The notes under the pieces are model-generated. The model was not told where the DNA came from. It searched no databases and was given only the letters and a program-made list of their open reading frames with translations. DNA of 64,000 nt, taken from contig NZ_BAGD01000065.1 of assembly GCF_000308635.1 (NCBI RefSeq), positions 26,051 through 90,050 of the forward strand, read 5' to 3'. The first letter of the stretch is position 1. Each line of letters starts with the position of its first letter. This DNA is from Nocardia otitidiscaviarum NBRC 14405 (GTDB lineage: Bacteria > Actinomycetota > Actinomycetes > Mycobacteriales > Mycobacteriaceae). Below are positions 17,147 to 25,975 of this stretch, in pieces. A program made the position numbers and the translations under genes.

Positions 17147-18025
17147 ATGGCTGAGTCGACCCCTGCGCGCACCACCGCCGCCGACGCTTCCGCGTCGGCC
17201 CGGCGACGTGGCAGCCGCGGTGACAGCTATGAACACCTCGAGCCGTTGTTCGCCCGGCTCGCCGCCTTCGAATCGGACGACCCGCGCCGCGAGCGGGTGC
17301 GTTCGGAGATCGTGCGCCTCGGCCTGCCCCTGGCCGAGCACATCGCCCGCCGCTTCGCGAACCGCGGCGAACCGTTCGACGATCTGTTGCAGACCGCCCG
17401 GGTGGGCCTGGTGCAGGCGGTCGATCGCTTCGATCACACGCGCGGCGCGGCCTTCCTGTCCTTCGCGGTGCCGACCATCATGGGCGAGGTGCGCCGCCAT
17501 TTCCGCGACCACACCTGGTCGGTGCGGGTGTCCCGGCACACCAAAGAGATCCACGGCCGGATCGGATCGGCCACCGAGGTTCTGGCCCACCGGCTGGGGC
17601 GGATGCCCACCGCGCGCGAACTCGCCGTGGAACTCGAGGTGGATGTGACCGAGATCAGCCGGGCCATGATCGCGGCCAACTGCTACACCACCGATTCGCT
17701 GGATATGACCGTTCGAGACCAGGACGGCGACAGCTCGACTCCGGCCGTGGAGCGCCTGAGCACCGAGGAGCCCTGCTACCGGCTGCTGGAGGACGCCATG
17801 GCGGTGCGGCCGCTCATCGCGCGGCTGCCGCAGCGGGAGCGGCAGATCCTGATCTGGCGCTATTTCGGCGCCATGACCCAGAGCCAGATCGCCGATCGAC
17901 TCGGCATCTCCCAGATGCAGGTGTCCCGCATTCTGTCGCGCACGCTGACCCGGCTGCGAGACGAGGCGCTGGCGGACCCGGAACCCGCCGAAGATGATTC
18001 GAGATCGGCGCTCAGCGTGCGCTAG
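17147..18025 (+). CDS. SigB/SigF/SigG-family RNA polymerase sigma factor
   Basis: Alternative sigma factor of 292 residues. Region 2 is seen in RRFANRGEPFDDLLQTARVG and FDHTRGAAFLSFAVPTIMGE (sigma-B/F signature); region 3 in RLGRMPTARELAVELEV; region 4 in RLPQRERQILIWRYFGAMTQ followed by the helix-turn-helix SQIADRLGISQMQVSRILSR. ATG 17147 follows a GAGGAG-rich site at 17135-17140. A SigF-like promoter lies upstream. It is divergent from the PAS-ANTAR/STAS/kinase operon, a typical partner-switching arrangement for general or osmotic stress. No separate anti-sigma gene is present nearby; the kinase's C-terminal ATPase may serve. Confidence 0.93.
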   Translation: MAESTPARTTAADASASARRRGSRGDSYEHLEPLFARLAAFESDDPRRERVRSEIVRLGLPLAEHIARRFANRGEPFDDLLQTARVGLVQAVDRFDHTRGAAFLSFAVPTIMGEVRRHFRDHTWSVRVSRHTKEIHGRIGSATEVLAHRLGRMPTARELAVELEVDVTEISRAMIAANCYTTDSLDMTVRDQDGDSSTPAVERLSTEEPCYRLLEDAMAVRPLIARLPQRERQILIWRYFGAMTQSQIADRLGISQMQVSRILSRTLTRLRDEALADPEPAEDDSRSALSVR

Positions 18026-18157
18026 GTTCCGCAAAGTTAATCACTATTGCCCCGGATTCACGAATCATCTTCAGTTCACTGGACCTGATCTCGCATTATT
18101 TTCATACTTTCACTCCGAAGCTGCTCACCGAGACCAATACGACAGTCAGGAGTGCCG

Positions 18158-19267
18158 GTGCAGATCGGAATCCCCCGCGAGGTCAAGAACCACGAATACC
18201 GCGTGGCCTGCACACCCGCCGGTGTGCACGAACTCGTCACGCGCGGGCACGAGGTGTTCATCGAGGCCGGAGCCGGGGTGGGCTCGGCCTTCACCGACGA
18301 CGCCTACGCGGCGGTGGGCGCGCGCGTCCTCGACACCGCCGACGAGGTCTGGGAGCGGGCCGACCTGGTGCTCAAGGTGAAAGAGCCGGTGGCCGAGGAG
18401 TTCTCCCGGATGCGCGCCGATCAGGTGCTGTTCACCTACCTGCATCTGGCGGCGTCGCAGGAGTGCACGGACGCACTGCTGGACTCCGGTATCACGGCCA
18501 TCGCTTACGAGACGGTCACCGGTCCGGACGGCTCACTGCCCCTGCTGGCCCCGATGAGCGAGGTCGCCGGGCGGCTGGCCCCGCAGGCGGGCGCGTACCA
18601 CCTGATGCGCAGTCAGGGCGGGCGCGGTGCGCTGCTGGGCGGGGTGCCGGGGGTGCGCCCGGCCAAGGTGACCGTGATCGGCGCGGGCGTGGCGGGCGGC
18701 AATGCCATCGCCATGGCGGTCGGCCTGCACGCCGAGGTCACCGTGCTGGACCTGAACATCGCGCGCCTGCGCGCCGTCGACGAGCAGTACGACGGCCGGG
18801 TGCGGACCGTCGCCTCCAACGCCTACGAGGTCGCCGATGCCGTGCGCGAGGCCGATCTGGTGATCGGCGCGGTGCTGGTGCCCGGGGCCAAGGCGCCCAC
18901 CCTGGTCTCCAATGACCTTGTCGCCCAGATGAAGCCGGGCTCGGTGCTGGTCGACATCGCCATCGACCAGGGCGGCTGCTTCGCCGATTCGCGGCCGACC
19001 ACCCACGCCGAACCCACCTACCGGGTGCACGACTCCATCTTCTACTGCGTGGCCAATATGCCCGGGGCGGTGCCGAATACATCCACCATCGCGCTCACCA
19101 ACGCCACCCTCCCCTATGTCACGGCGCTGGCCGACCGCGGCTGGCGGGATGCGGTGGCGGCCGATCCGGGCCTGGCCGCCGGGCTCAGCACCGACCGCGG
19201 CCGACTGCTGTCGGAGTCCGTGGCGGCGGCGCACGGCTACGCCGCACACGAACTGGTCGGCGTCTAG
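18158..19267 (+). CDS. ald: Alanine dehydrogenase
   Basis: NAD-dependent L-alanine dehydrogenase (alanine + NAD + water to pyruvate + ammonium + NADH), 369 residues, cytosolic hexamer in the family. MQIGIPREVKNHEYRVACTP is the family N-terminus; LVLKVKEP supplies the substrate-binding Lys, FTYLHLAAS the catalytic His, and VTVIGAGVAGGNA the Rossmann motif. GTG 18158 was preferred over GTG 18152 because AGGAG (18148-18152) then has a 5-nt spacer. The 130-bp upstream region is unusually AT-rich (18030-18120), a likely regulated promoter. The stop overlaps the convergent AsnC-type regulator by 4 bp. Confidence 0.95.
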   Translation: MQIGIPREVKNHEYRVACTPAGVHELVTRGHEVFIEAGAGVGSAFTDDAYAAVGARVLDTADEVWERADLVLKVKEPVAEEFSRMRADQVLFTYLHLAASQECTDALLDSGITAIAYETVTGPDGSLPLLAPMSEVAGRLAPQAGAYHLMRSQGGRGALLGGVPGVRPAKVTVIGAGVAGGNAIAMAVGLHAEVTVLDLNIARLRAVDEQYDGRVRTVASNAYEVADAVREADLVIGAVLVPGAKAPTLVSNDLVAQMKPGSVLVDIAIDQGGCFADSRPTTHAEPTYRVHDSIFYCVANMPGAVPNTSTIALTNATLPYVTALADRGWRDAVAADPGLAAGLSTDRGRLLSESVAAAHGYAAHELVGV

Positions 19268-19788
19268 GTTCGGTCGCGCTCGGTACCCGCCGGGCGCAGA
19301 TGTTCGAAGATGAGAATGGTCTCGGTCGCGGATACCGCCGGGTGCGCGCTCAGATGTTCGAGGACGAAACCGCGCAACCCGTCGGTGTCGGCGGTCGCGA
19401 CATGGATGAGGTAGTCGTCCGCCCCCGCGATGAAGTAGACGTTGAGGACCTCCGGCAGCGCCGCCAGCTGCCGCCCGAATTCGGCGAGGTATTTGCGCGA
19501 ATTGCCGTGCAGCCGAACCGCGATCATGGCCTGCAGGCCGCGCCCGAGCGCGGCGGGGTCGATATCGGCGTGGAAGCCGCGAATGACGCCCCGCTCCACC
19601 AGCGACCGCACCCGGCCCAGGCAGGTCGACGGCGCGATACCGGCCGCCTCGGCCAGGGCGTTGTTGGTCATTCGCCCGTCGCGTGCCAGGTGATCCAGTA
19701 GGACTCGATCGATGGCGTCGATCGCGACCGGGCCACGCCCGGAGGTCGGCGGTACGGGTGGACGCGCGGGCGAATCCTTCCTGCTCAC
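19264..19788 (-). CDS. Lrp/AsnC-family transcriptional regulator
   Basis: About 174 residues. The helix-turn-helix is IDRVLLDHLARDGRMTNNAL, AEAAGIAPSTCLGRVRSL, VERGVIRGFHADIDP; the C-terminal RAM/AsnC ligand domain carries VLNVYFIAGADDYLIHVAT. GTG 19788 opens with a disordered Arg/Pro-rich segment, and the frame extends further upstream, so the start is uncertain. It lies tail-to-tail with ald (4-bp overlap), so it probably controls ald in response to alanine, as AldR does in mycobacteria, although it differs in sequence from AldR. Confidence 0.88.
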   Translation of the reverse strand: MSRKDSPARPPVPPTSGRGPVAIDAIDRVLLDHLARDGRMTNNALAEAAGIAPSTCLGRVRSLVERGVIRGFHADIDPAALGRGLQAMIAVRLHGNSRKYLAEFGRQLAALPEVLNVYFIAGADDYLIHVATADTDGLRGFVLEHLSAHPAVSATETILIFEHLRPAGTERDRT

Positions 19789-19944
19789 CGGCCTACCGTA
19801 CCGAATGTTCGGGATCGCATCGGCCGGTCCGCACCACGCCGCGCGGGCGCGGTGGATGCGCTGTGACACAGGTCGCCGCTCGCGGGGCTGGCGCTACCGG
19901 GCCGCCGAGGCATACGCTCACGACGGCACGAACGCGAAATCCCT

Positions 19945-19959
19945 TGTTCCAAAAGAACA
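19945..19959. promoter_or_regulatory. TGTTC-N5-GAACA palindrome
   Basis: Perfect 5-bp arms TGTTC (19945-19949) and GAACA (19955-19959) lie in the 276-bp gap between the divergent AsnC-type gene and the carbonic anhydrase gene. The local sequence is AT-richer than its surroundings. It could be an operator for either gene; nothing else was recognised in this gap. Confidence 0.3.
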
Positions 19960-20064
19960 TTCGTAGCAAATAGGACAATCGACCACAGGATTGCCGTATT
20001 CCGTCGCACCTCGTGCCGGTTCCCGACCACGCCGTCAGGCGCATTGTCGCAAGGAGTTGTGCCG

Positions 20065-20865
20065 GTGCCGGTTGCTTCCCGTCCGCACGTTCCGCTCACC
20101 CGCCGTCGCGCCCTCGCCGCGCTGACCCTCTTCGCACTGCCCGCCGCCCTCGGGGCGCGCTCGGCCGCCGACGGCGAGCCTGCCCGCCCGCATTGGGATT
20201 ACGCGGCCGACGGTCCCGAGCACTGGGCCGATCTGGACCACCGCTTCCTGGCCTGCCGGGTGGGCCACCAGCAGTCCCCCATCGATCTGCCCCGCCACAC
20301 CCCGCTCGATCCCGCCGACCATCTGACCTTCGCCTACGGCCCGCTGCCCGCGGTCGCTCTGACCGACAACGGGCACACCCTGCAGGCGGCCGTGCCCGCC
20401 GCCGGCGGACACCACATCGTTCTGGACGGCCGCCGGTACGCGCTGACCCAGTTCCACTTCCACACGCCGAGCGAACACACCGTCGACGGCGTGGGCACCG
20501 TCATGGAGTTGCACCTCGTACACACCGATGCCCGGGGCAACCTGGCGGTGGTCGCGGTGCTCATGGAGACCGGACCAGCATCCTCGGCGTTCACACCCCT
20601 GTTCGCCGAGTTGCCGCCCCCGGGCGGCTCCCACACCACCGGCCCATTCGACCTGCGTACCCTGCTCCCCACCGATCACGCCCAGTTCCGCTACGACGGA
20701 TCGCTCACCACCCCGCCCTGCACCGAGGGCGTGGCATGGACGGTGCTGCGCGAACCCGTCCGGGTGACGGCCCGGGAGGCCGACCGCTACCGCGCCCTGT
20801 TCCCGCACAGCAACCGCCCCACCCAGCCCCGCAACGGCCGCCCGGTCCTGCTGGCGGGCGGCTGA
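20065..20865 (+). CDS. Alpha-class carbonic anhydrase, exported
   Basis: Zinc enzyme for reversible CO2 hydration, 266 residues. The N-terminus PLTRRRALAALTLFALPAA is a twin-Arg-like export signal. The Zn ligands are in TQFHFHTPSEHT (two His) and MELHLVHTD (third His). HQQSPIDLPRHTP, DNGHTLQ and SLTTPPCTEGVAWTVL are further alpha-class signatures; Thr in LTTPPC is the proton-relay gatekeeper. GTG 20065 is 8 nt after AAGGAG (20051-20056), better placed than GTG 20059. It acts outside the membrane, supplying bicarbonate or buffering pH. Confidence 0.93.
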   Translation: MPVASRPHVPLTRRRALAALTLFALPAALGARSAADGEPARPHWDYAADGPEHWADLDHRFLACRVGHQQSPIDLPRHTPLDPADHLTFAYGPLPAVALTDNGHTLQAAVPAAGGHHIVLDGRRYALTQFHFHTPSEHTVDGVGTVMELHLVHTDARGNLAVVAVLMETGPASSAFTPLFAELPPPGGSHTTGPFDLRTLLPTDHAQFRYDGSLTTPPCTEGVAWTVLREPVRVTAREADRYRALFPHSNRPTQPRNGRPVLLAGG

Positions 20866-20942
20866 CGCACGCCCGAACCGCCCGCGACGCGAGCCTCGAG
20901 CGACCGGTGTGTCGCGACCCATCACAGGTGGCCGACCAGTCA

Positions 20943-20959
20943 GTTTCCACGTTGGAATC
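20943..20959. promoter_or_regulatory. Palindrome GTTTC-N7-GAATC upstream of galK-like gene
   Basis: TTCCA-CGT-TGGAA (20945-20957) is a perfect 5-bp inverted repeat, extended to GTTTC-N7-GAATC at 20943-20959. It resembles, with one arm mismatch, the GTTTC-N7-GAAAC sites further right, but it is 147 bp from the galactokinase start and far from that cluster, so the similarity may be chance. Confidence 0.2.
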
Positions 20960-21105
20960 CGACCGCCACAGCGGGCGTCGATCCGAGATCGCCACGATCG
21001 ACGGTGCCGGGGTGTAGGAAAGGACGCAGCGGCTATCGCTGCATCGGACGGACGAGGAACCGGGACCGGGAACCGCCAGCGGTGGCGCGATCAGTGGGAG
21101 GTGCG

Positions 21106-22203
21106 ATGACGCGGGGTGTGTGGGCCGCGCCGGGTCGGGTGAACATCATCGGTGAGCACACCGACTACAACGGCGGCTACGCCCTGCCGATCGCGCTACC
21201 GCAGGTGGTGCGGTGCGCGGCGGCGACGGAAACCGATGGGCGCGTGCGGGTTACCTCCCGGCAGCACCCGGGTGAGCGGATCGACGTCGCGGTCGCGGAG
21301 CTCGGGCGGGCATCGGTCGCCGGGTGGGCGCGCTACCCACTCGGCGTGGTGTACGAGTTCCAGCGCCGCGGGCACGGCATCCCCGGTGTCACCCTCGAGC
21401 TCGACGGTGCCGTGCCGATCGGCGCGGGTCTGTCGTCGTCGGCCGCCGTCGAGTGTGCGGTGGCGCTCGCGCTGCGGGATCTGTTCGACCTTCCGGTGCG
21501 GGTACCCGAGCTGATCGATATCGCCCGCACCGCCGAGAACGATTACGTGGGCGCGCCCACCGGCAGTCTCGACCAATCCGCCGCCATGCTCTGCACCGCC
21601 GGGCACGCCCTCTTCCTGGACTTCGGCAAGGGCGACCACGAGCAGGTCGCCTTCGATCTGGCCGGGGCGGGACTGGAGCTGCTGGTCATCGACACCGATA
21701 CCCCGCACCGGATGGTGGACGGCGAATACGCGCGCCGCCGCCAGCAGTGTGAGGCCGCGGCCACCGCGCTCGGCGTCGCCACCCTGCGCGAGGTCGCCGA
21801 TCCGCGCGCGGTCGACACCCTCGTCGATCCCCTGCTGCGCCGTCGGGCCCGCCACGTGGTCACCGAGAACGCCCGGGTGCTGGCGGTGGCCGACGCGCTG
21901 CACACCGGGGCGGATCCGCGCACCATAGGACCGGTTCTCACGGTGGCGCACGCCTCCCTGCGCGACGACTTCGAGGTGTCCACGCCGCAGCTCGACACCG
22001 CCGTCACCACCGCCTTGGCGGCGGGCGCGCTCGGCGCGCGCATGGTCGGCGGCGGTTTCGGCGGCAGCATGGTGGCGCTCACCGAACGCGGCGCCACCGA
22101 ACCGATCGCCGAGGAGGTCGAGAAGCGTTTCCGCGACTGCGGATTCGCCGCCCCGAAGTGGTTCGTGGCGCTCCCCTCCCCCGGCGCGCGGCGCATCTCC
22201 TGA
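21106..22203 (+). CDS. galK: Galactokinase
   Basis: GHMP-family kinase, 365 residues, phosphorylating galactose at C1 (Leloir pathway). The galactokinase signature APGRVNIIGEHTDYNGGYAL is at the N-terminus; the ATP-binding GHMP motif PIGAGLSSSAAVECA and the C-terminal GGGFGGSMVAL are present. ATG 21106 follows GGGAGG (21097-21102). No galT or galE neighbours are seen, so it is a lone gal gene here. Confidence 0.93.
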   Translation: MTRGVWAAPGRVNIIGEHTDYNGGYALPIALPQVVRCAAATETDGRVRVTSRQHPGERIDVAVAELGRASVAGWARYPLGVVYEFQRRGHGIPGVTLELDGAVPIGAGLSSSAAVECAVALALRDLFDLPVRVPELIDIARTAENDYVGAPTGSLDQSAAMLCTAGHALFLDFGKGDHEQVAFDLAGAGLELLVIDTDTPHRMVDGEYARRRQQCEAAATALGVATLREVADPRAVDTLVDPLLRRRARHVVTENARVLAVADALHTGADPRTIGPVLTVAHASLRDDFEVSTPQLDTAVTTALAAGALGARMVGGGFGGSMVALTERGATEPIAEEVEKRFRDCGFAAPKWFVALPSPGARRIS

Positions 22204-22242
22204 TCGTCGGTACGAAGGTGATCGTCGGTACGAAGGCCGCCG

Positions 22243-24126
22243 TCACACCAGCGATAGAGCCACGATCACCACCGCCAGCGCCGCGTAGATCGCCAGCGCC
22301 ACCCGTAATCCGAAGCGCAGCAGCGCATTCTCCGACACCCCCGCACCGCTGGCCCGGTCACCCGCGACCGCCAGGATCAGCATGATCATCGGCAGCGAGG
22401 TGAAGACGGCATGGCCCGCACCGCTGTTCTGCACCGCCGCGAACCAGACCTCCAGCCCGGACGGTGCGAGCTGCTGCTGCAACGGCATCGTCAACACATT
22501 GCCGCCCACATTCGATCCGGTGACGAAACCCCCGAGCATGCCGAGCGCCGGTGCCGCCAGCGCGATCACCAGCGGCGGGGCCGCCGCCACCGCCCCGCCC
22601 ACCCGCTCGATCATGCCGCCGTCGACCATGAGCCGCCCGAGCACGACGAACCCGGTCAGCGCCAGCAGCGGCCGACCCACGCGCATCAGCGCGGCCCGCA
22701 CTTCCGCCCACCGCACCCGCCCCCGGTCCAACACCAGCGCCGCCACCAGCAGCGGCAGCCCCGGCGACGCCAGCAGCGCGAAACTCGCACCGCCCGCGTG
22801 CAGCGCCACGGACGGCACACCCACCGCGGTGGCCGCGCGCAACGTCGCGATACCACCCAGCACCAGCCCGTAGGCGTACAGCACCGTCCCCGGCGGAACC
22901 AACCGCCCGGGACGCACGGACCCGTCGCCGAGCCCGAACGCGGGTCGGCGTTCACCAGCGCCCACGCCCCCACCCCGAGCCATTCCACCCCGCCGAGGAA
23001 TCACCCCGCCAACTATGCCCGCGCCTCGCGAGAATCGTCGCAGCCATCCCCGATCCGCACCGCCCACCGCCACGGCACGCGAGCAGCGCGACGCGCACCC
23101 ACCCTCACCGCCGCCGCCGGTCGCACCACCCGGGAAGCTCGCGGCACTCCGATTCCTCGCACCACGTCCGGTCCCGCCCCGCGCGAACCGCGACACATCC
23201 GCATTCCGCACACCATCTCGGGCGGTGGGGTGTGCGGCGCGAAATATCCGGCGGGCCTCCATATCTCGCGAACCTGTCGTCCGCCGCGGGTGGGCCCGAT
23301 TCCGGCCCGCAGTTCCCGCTACGGTGGCCTCGCTGGTCGCTTCGGCCGTCTGCGCGGCCCCTGACGGCCGCCGGGCGGCGCAGAGCAGCAGGCCGACGGC
23401 CGTGGTGCACAGCCCGGCCAGCACACCCGCGGGCGAGACCACGCCCAGGTGGTTGCAGACCAGCAGGGTGAGTGCGAGCAGTCCGCCCGCCCCCGCGGCT
23501 TGCACCGTGGTGCGCAGCCGGTGGTACGGCCGGGCCAGCAGCGCCGCCCAGACCGTCACCAGGGGAAAGACCAGGGCGCTGGTGACCGCCGTGGCGGTGC
23601 CCAGGGTCGGCAGCGGCAGGTCGGTGAGCGCCGCGCCGATCACGGTGGCCAGGCCGAGCGTGCCCCACGGCATGATGTTCATGCCCAGCATGGCCTGGCG
23701 CAGTGCCGTGGCGGGCGGGGCCAGCGCCAGCAGGACGGGCACGGTGACCAGCAGCGACACCCCGAAACCGGTGAGCGCCTCCACCATGGGCGCGATGCCC
23801 GCGACCACCAGCGCGACCTTGGCGGGCCCCGACAGCGGCAGCGCGCGCACCCATTCCTGAAGCGACTCGTGCACGCCTCGCCGGGTGAGCACCTGACTGA
23901 GGTAGACGCCGGGCAGCATGACCGCCGCCGCGTTCAGGACCAGCAGGCCCGCGCCCGCCGCCCCGGTGCCGAGTGCGGTCCGAGGCAGCGCGAACTCCGG
24001 CCGCCATCCGATGAGCAGCACCGCGGCCCCCACTCCCGCGACCGCGGCCCAGTGCGCCGGACGGCGCAGCCCGGTGATCATTCCCAACACCACCACCAGC
24101 GGGATCACCGCCGCAACCAACACCAT
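22243..24126 (-). CDS. L-lactate permease (LldP/LctP)-family transporter with a large Arg/Gly-rich insert
   Basis: Polytopic membrane protein of 627 residues. The N-terminal half has about seven hydrophobic segments with VEALTGFGVSLLVTVPVLLA and MPWGTLGLATVIG; the C-terminal half has GGFVTGSNVGGNVLTMPLQQ, AAVQNSGAGHAVFTSLPMIM and a final helix, all LldP hallmarks. Between them, roughly residues 260-400 (about 22925-23350) form a hydrophilic Arg/Gly/Ala-rich stretch without family similarity, making the protein longer than the usual 550 residues. The frame stays open throughout. It follows the AraC-type gene on the same strand with a 105-bp gap. Expected role: proton-coupled lactate or glycolate uptake. 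Confidence 0.82.
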   Translation of the reverse strand: MVLVAAVIPLVVVLGMITGLRRPAHWAAVAGVGAAVLLIGWRPEFALPRTALGTGAAGAGLLVLNAAAVMLPGVYLSQVLTRRGVHESLQEWVRALPLSGPAKVALVVAGIAPMVEALTGFGVSLLVTVPVLLALAPPATALRQAMLGMNIMPWGTLGLATVIGAALTDLPLPTLGTATAVTSALVFPLVTVWAALLARPYHRLRTTVQAAGAGGLLALTLLVCNHLGVVSPAGVLAGLCTTAVGLLLCAARRPSGAAQTAEATSEATVAGTAGRNRAHPRRTTGSRDMEARRIFRAAHPTARDGVRNADVSRFARGGTGRGARNRSAASFPGGATGGGGEGGCASRCSRAVAVGGADRGWLRRFSRGAGIVGGVIPRRGGMARGGGVGAGERRPAFGLGDGSVRPGRLVPPGTVLYAYGLVLGGIATLRAATAVGVPSVALHAGGASFALLASPGLPLLVAALVLDRGRVRWAEVRAALMRVGRPLLALTGFVVLGRLMVDGGMIERVGGAVAAAPPLVIALAAPALGMLGGFVTGSNVGGNVLTMPLQQQLAPSGLEVWFAAVQNSGAGHAVFTSLPMIMLILAVAGDRASGAGVSENALLRFGLRVALAIYAALAVVIVALSLV

Positions 24127-24231
24127 TGCCGTCTATGCCCTCTCCTCGCGTACCGAATGCGCACCCAGCCTGACGGCGGCGGCGGTCGGCGGTCTTGAAC
24201 GAAAATCTCGGCCCGCAAGGGTTGCAGGGCA

Positions 24232-25050
24232 TCAGGGCCGGATCGCGCCCGGTGTCACCCCGAAGTAGCGCTTGCAGATCCGGGTCAGGTGCGCTTGGTC
24301 GGCGAATCCGGTCACCGCCGCCACCTCGGCCGGTGGCCGCCCGGCCAGCAGCAGTCGACGCGCGCGATTGGCGCGCAATCGCAGCAGGTAGGCGTGCGGC
24401 GGCAGCCCGTACGCCGCCCGGAAGGCGGTGATGAGGGTGGCTCGCGGAATCCCCGCGGCGGCACCGAGTTCGGCGATGGTGACCGACTCGGCCCACCGGT
24501 CGTGCAGGACCTGCCTGGCCACGTCCAGACCCCGGCGCGGCGGTGTGCCGCCCGCTCCCGCCCGGCCGGGGCGGGCGTGCCGACGCAGCACCGCGCCCAA
24601 TCCCGCCAGCAGCAGGGATTCGGCGGTCAGCGGATCACCGGCCAACTCCTGTTCGCGGTGGACGCCGCGCAGCCGGGCGAACAACTCGTCATCGCGCACG
24701 GCCGTCTCGGGAAACCAGACGTCGGACCGGCCGAGCAGTTCACCGGCCAACTCCTCGACCAACTCGGTGTCGAAATAGAACATCCGGTAGCGCCAGCCGG
24801 ATTCCGCGGCGGCGAATCCGGTATGCACCTGTCCGGGATTGATGATCACCAATTGTCCGGCGGGTATCACCACTTTCCCGCCCGCCATGTGCAGCCCTTC
24901 CGCGCCCTGTTCGATGACGCCGACGGAAAGCTGTTCGTGACTGTGCCGATCGAAGGCGAAGGTCTCGAAGCGCGCGGCGAGCAATTCCACCCGGGGACTG
25001 GCCGCGGCGGTCCACAGTCGAGCGTGCTCACCTGCCTTTTTCACCCGCAC
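24232..25050 (-). CDS. AraC-family transcriptional regulator with N-terminal cupin
   Basis: A 272-residue regulator. The N-terminal AraC-binding cupin includes FDRHSHEQLSVGVIEQG and VIPAGQLVIINPGQVHTG. The C-terminal double helix-turn-helix includes VTIAELGAAAGIPRATLITA, FRAAYGLPPHAYLLRLRANR and VTGFADQAHLTRICKRYFG. GTG 25050 or GTG 25044 starts the protein. The lactate-permease-like gene downstream on the same strand is its likely target. Confidence 0.9.
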   Translation of the reverse strand: MRVKKAGEHARLWTAAASPRVELLAARFETFAFDRHSHEQLSVGVIEQGAEGLHMAGGKVVIPAGQLVIINPGQVHTGFAAAESGWRYRMFYFDTELVEELAGELLGRSDVWFPETAVRDDELFARLRGVHREQELAGDPLTAESLLLAGLGAVLRRHARPGRAGAGGTPPRRGLDVARQVLHDRWAESVTIAELGAAAGIPRATLITAFRAAYGLPPHAYLLRLRANRARRLLLAGRPPAEVAAVTGFADQAHLTRICKRYFGVTPGAIRP

Positions 25051-25208
25051 AGCCTATCGCCGGCAGCTCGGGCGGGAATGTGCTTACCCTCGGGCTTGCA
25101 CGTGCAATTGCAGAATTCTTCGACTCAGCAATCTTGAAAGTCCTTGTGGCACAATCGCCTACGCGATCCACCAAATGTCAGGAGGGAGTCGTCATCAAAG
25201 CCGAGGCC

Positions 25209-25901
25209 GTGGGGGGTCACACCGTCGGGGGGAACGGGCCGCAGGAGAAGCCCGCACCGGTGCGCCGATTGGGGGTGAAGGTCGGCCGTCCCGGGCTCGG
25301 ACGCACGGATACCCACCTCGCCCTCGAGCAGGCGGCAACGGTGGTGCGCTCCTACGCGCCGGGGGTGGTGCCGGAGCTCTTGCAGACCGCCGGTTACGCC
25401 CATGCCGTCGCCGCCATCGCCCGCCCCGCGTCGACGGCGCAGATCCAGCAGCAGGTGGAACTGCTCATGCGGCGTCAGCATCTACTCGATCGGCCCGCCC
25501 CCCTCAAATTGTGGGTGGCGATCGAGGAGGCGGTGCTGCGACGCCCCTTCGGCGGCACGGAGGTGTGGCGAGACCAGCTGGACCATCTGACCCGAATGGC
25601 GAACCGCGACAACGTGACCGTGCAGATCGTCCCGGATCACGTGGGCGGCCCGGCCATCAGCACGGTCCCGTTCACCATCTTCCGGTTCGAGCGCCCGGAT
25701 GTGGGCGATGTCGTACACCTGCACCATGCGACCGGCACCCAGTTCCTCGACGACCGCACCGATCTGGACGCCTACCACGTGATCTGGGACCGCCTGAGCG
25801 TGCACGCCATGCCGCCGGAATACACCGGCGAACTCCTCACCGCCCTCACCGCGCAACGACCGGCCACCGCACTGCCGTCCGCCACCATCCAACGGGTGTG
25901 A
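25209..25901 (+). CDS. DUF5753-domain protein lacking the usual N-terminal HTH
   Basis: About 230 residues. The DUF5753 core is clear: VVRSYAPGVVPELLQTAGYA, LLMRRQHLLDRPAPLKLWVA, EEAVLRRPFGG and VTVQIVPDHVGGP. These domains normally follow an XRE-type DNA-binding helix-turn-helix in actinomycetes, and none is encoded here. Start is uncertain: a strong AGGAGGG (25180-25186) is followed 7 nt later by ATC rather than a usual start codon. GTG 25209 is the next in-frame start downstream and GTG 25146 or 25080 are upstream options. It may be an N-truncated regulator or a domain working with a separate partner. Confidence 0.72.
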   Translation: MGGHTVGGNGPQEKPAPVRRLGVKVGRPGLGRTDTHLALEQAATVVRSYAPGVVPELLQTAGYAHAVAAIARPASTAQIQQQVELLMRRQHLLDRPAPLKLWVAIEEAVLRRPFGGTEVWRDQLDHLTRMANRDNVTVQIVPDHVGGPAISTVPFTIFRFERPDVGDVVHLHHATGTQFLDDRTDLDAYHVIWDRLSVHAMPPEYTGELLTALTAQRPATALPSATIQRV

Positions 25902-25910
25902 CCGGCGTCG

Positions 25911-25941
25911 ACGCACCGCCCCACCCCGTGGGGCGGTGCGT
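25911..25941. terminator. Strong 14-bp hairpin terminator between convergent genes
   Basis: ACGCACCGCCCCAC (25911-25924) and GTGGGGCGGTGCGT (25928-25941) pair perfectly around a 3-nt loop. It begins 9 bp after the DUF5753 stop and 35 bp from the convergent small gene's stop, so it can serve both strands. There is no T-run, as is common for actinobacterial terminators. Confidence 0.8.
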
Positions 25942-25975
25942 TGGTGCGTGACCCCGCGGCGCGACCGCCGGCGAA

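Noticed and set aside
25175..25951. Alternative plus-strand frame starting ATG 25175 next to a good Shine-Dalgarno
   Set aside because: Its product is Gly/Arg-rich without any family features, while the DUF5753 frame in the same region is clearly coding.
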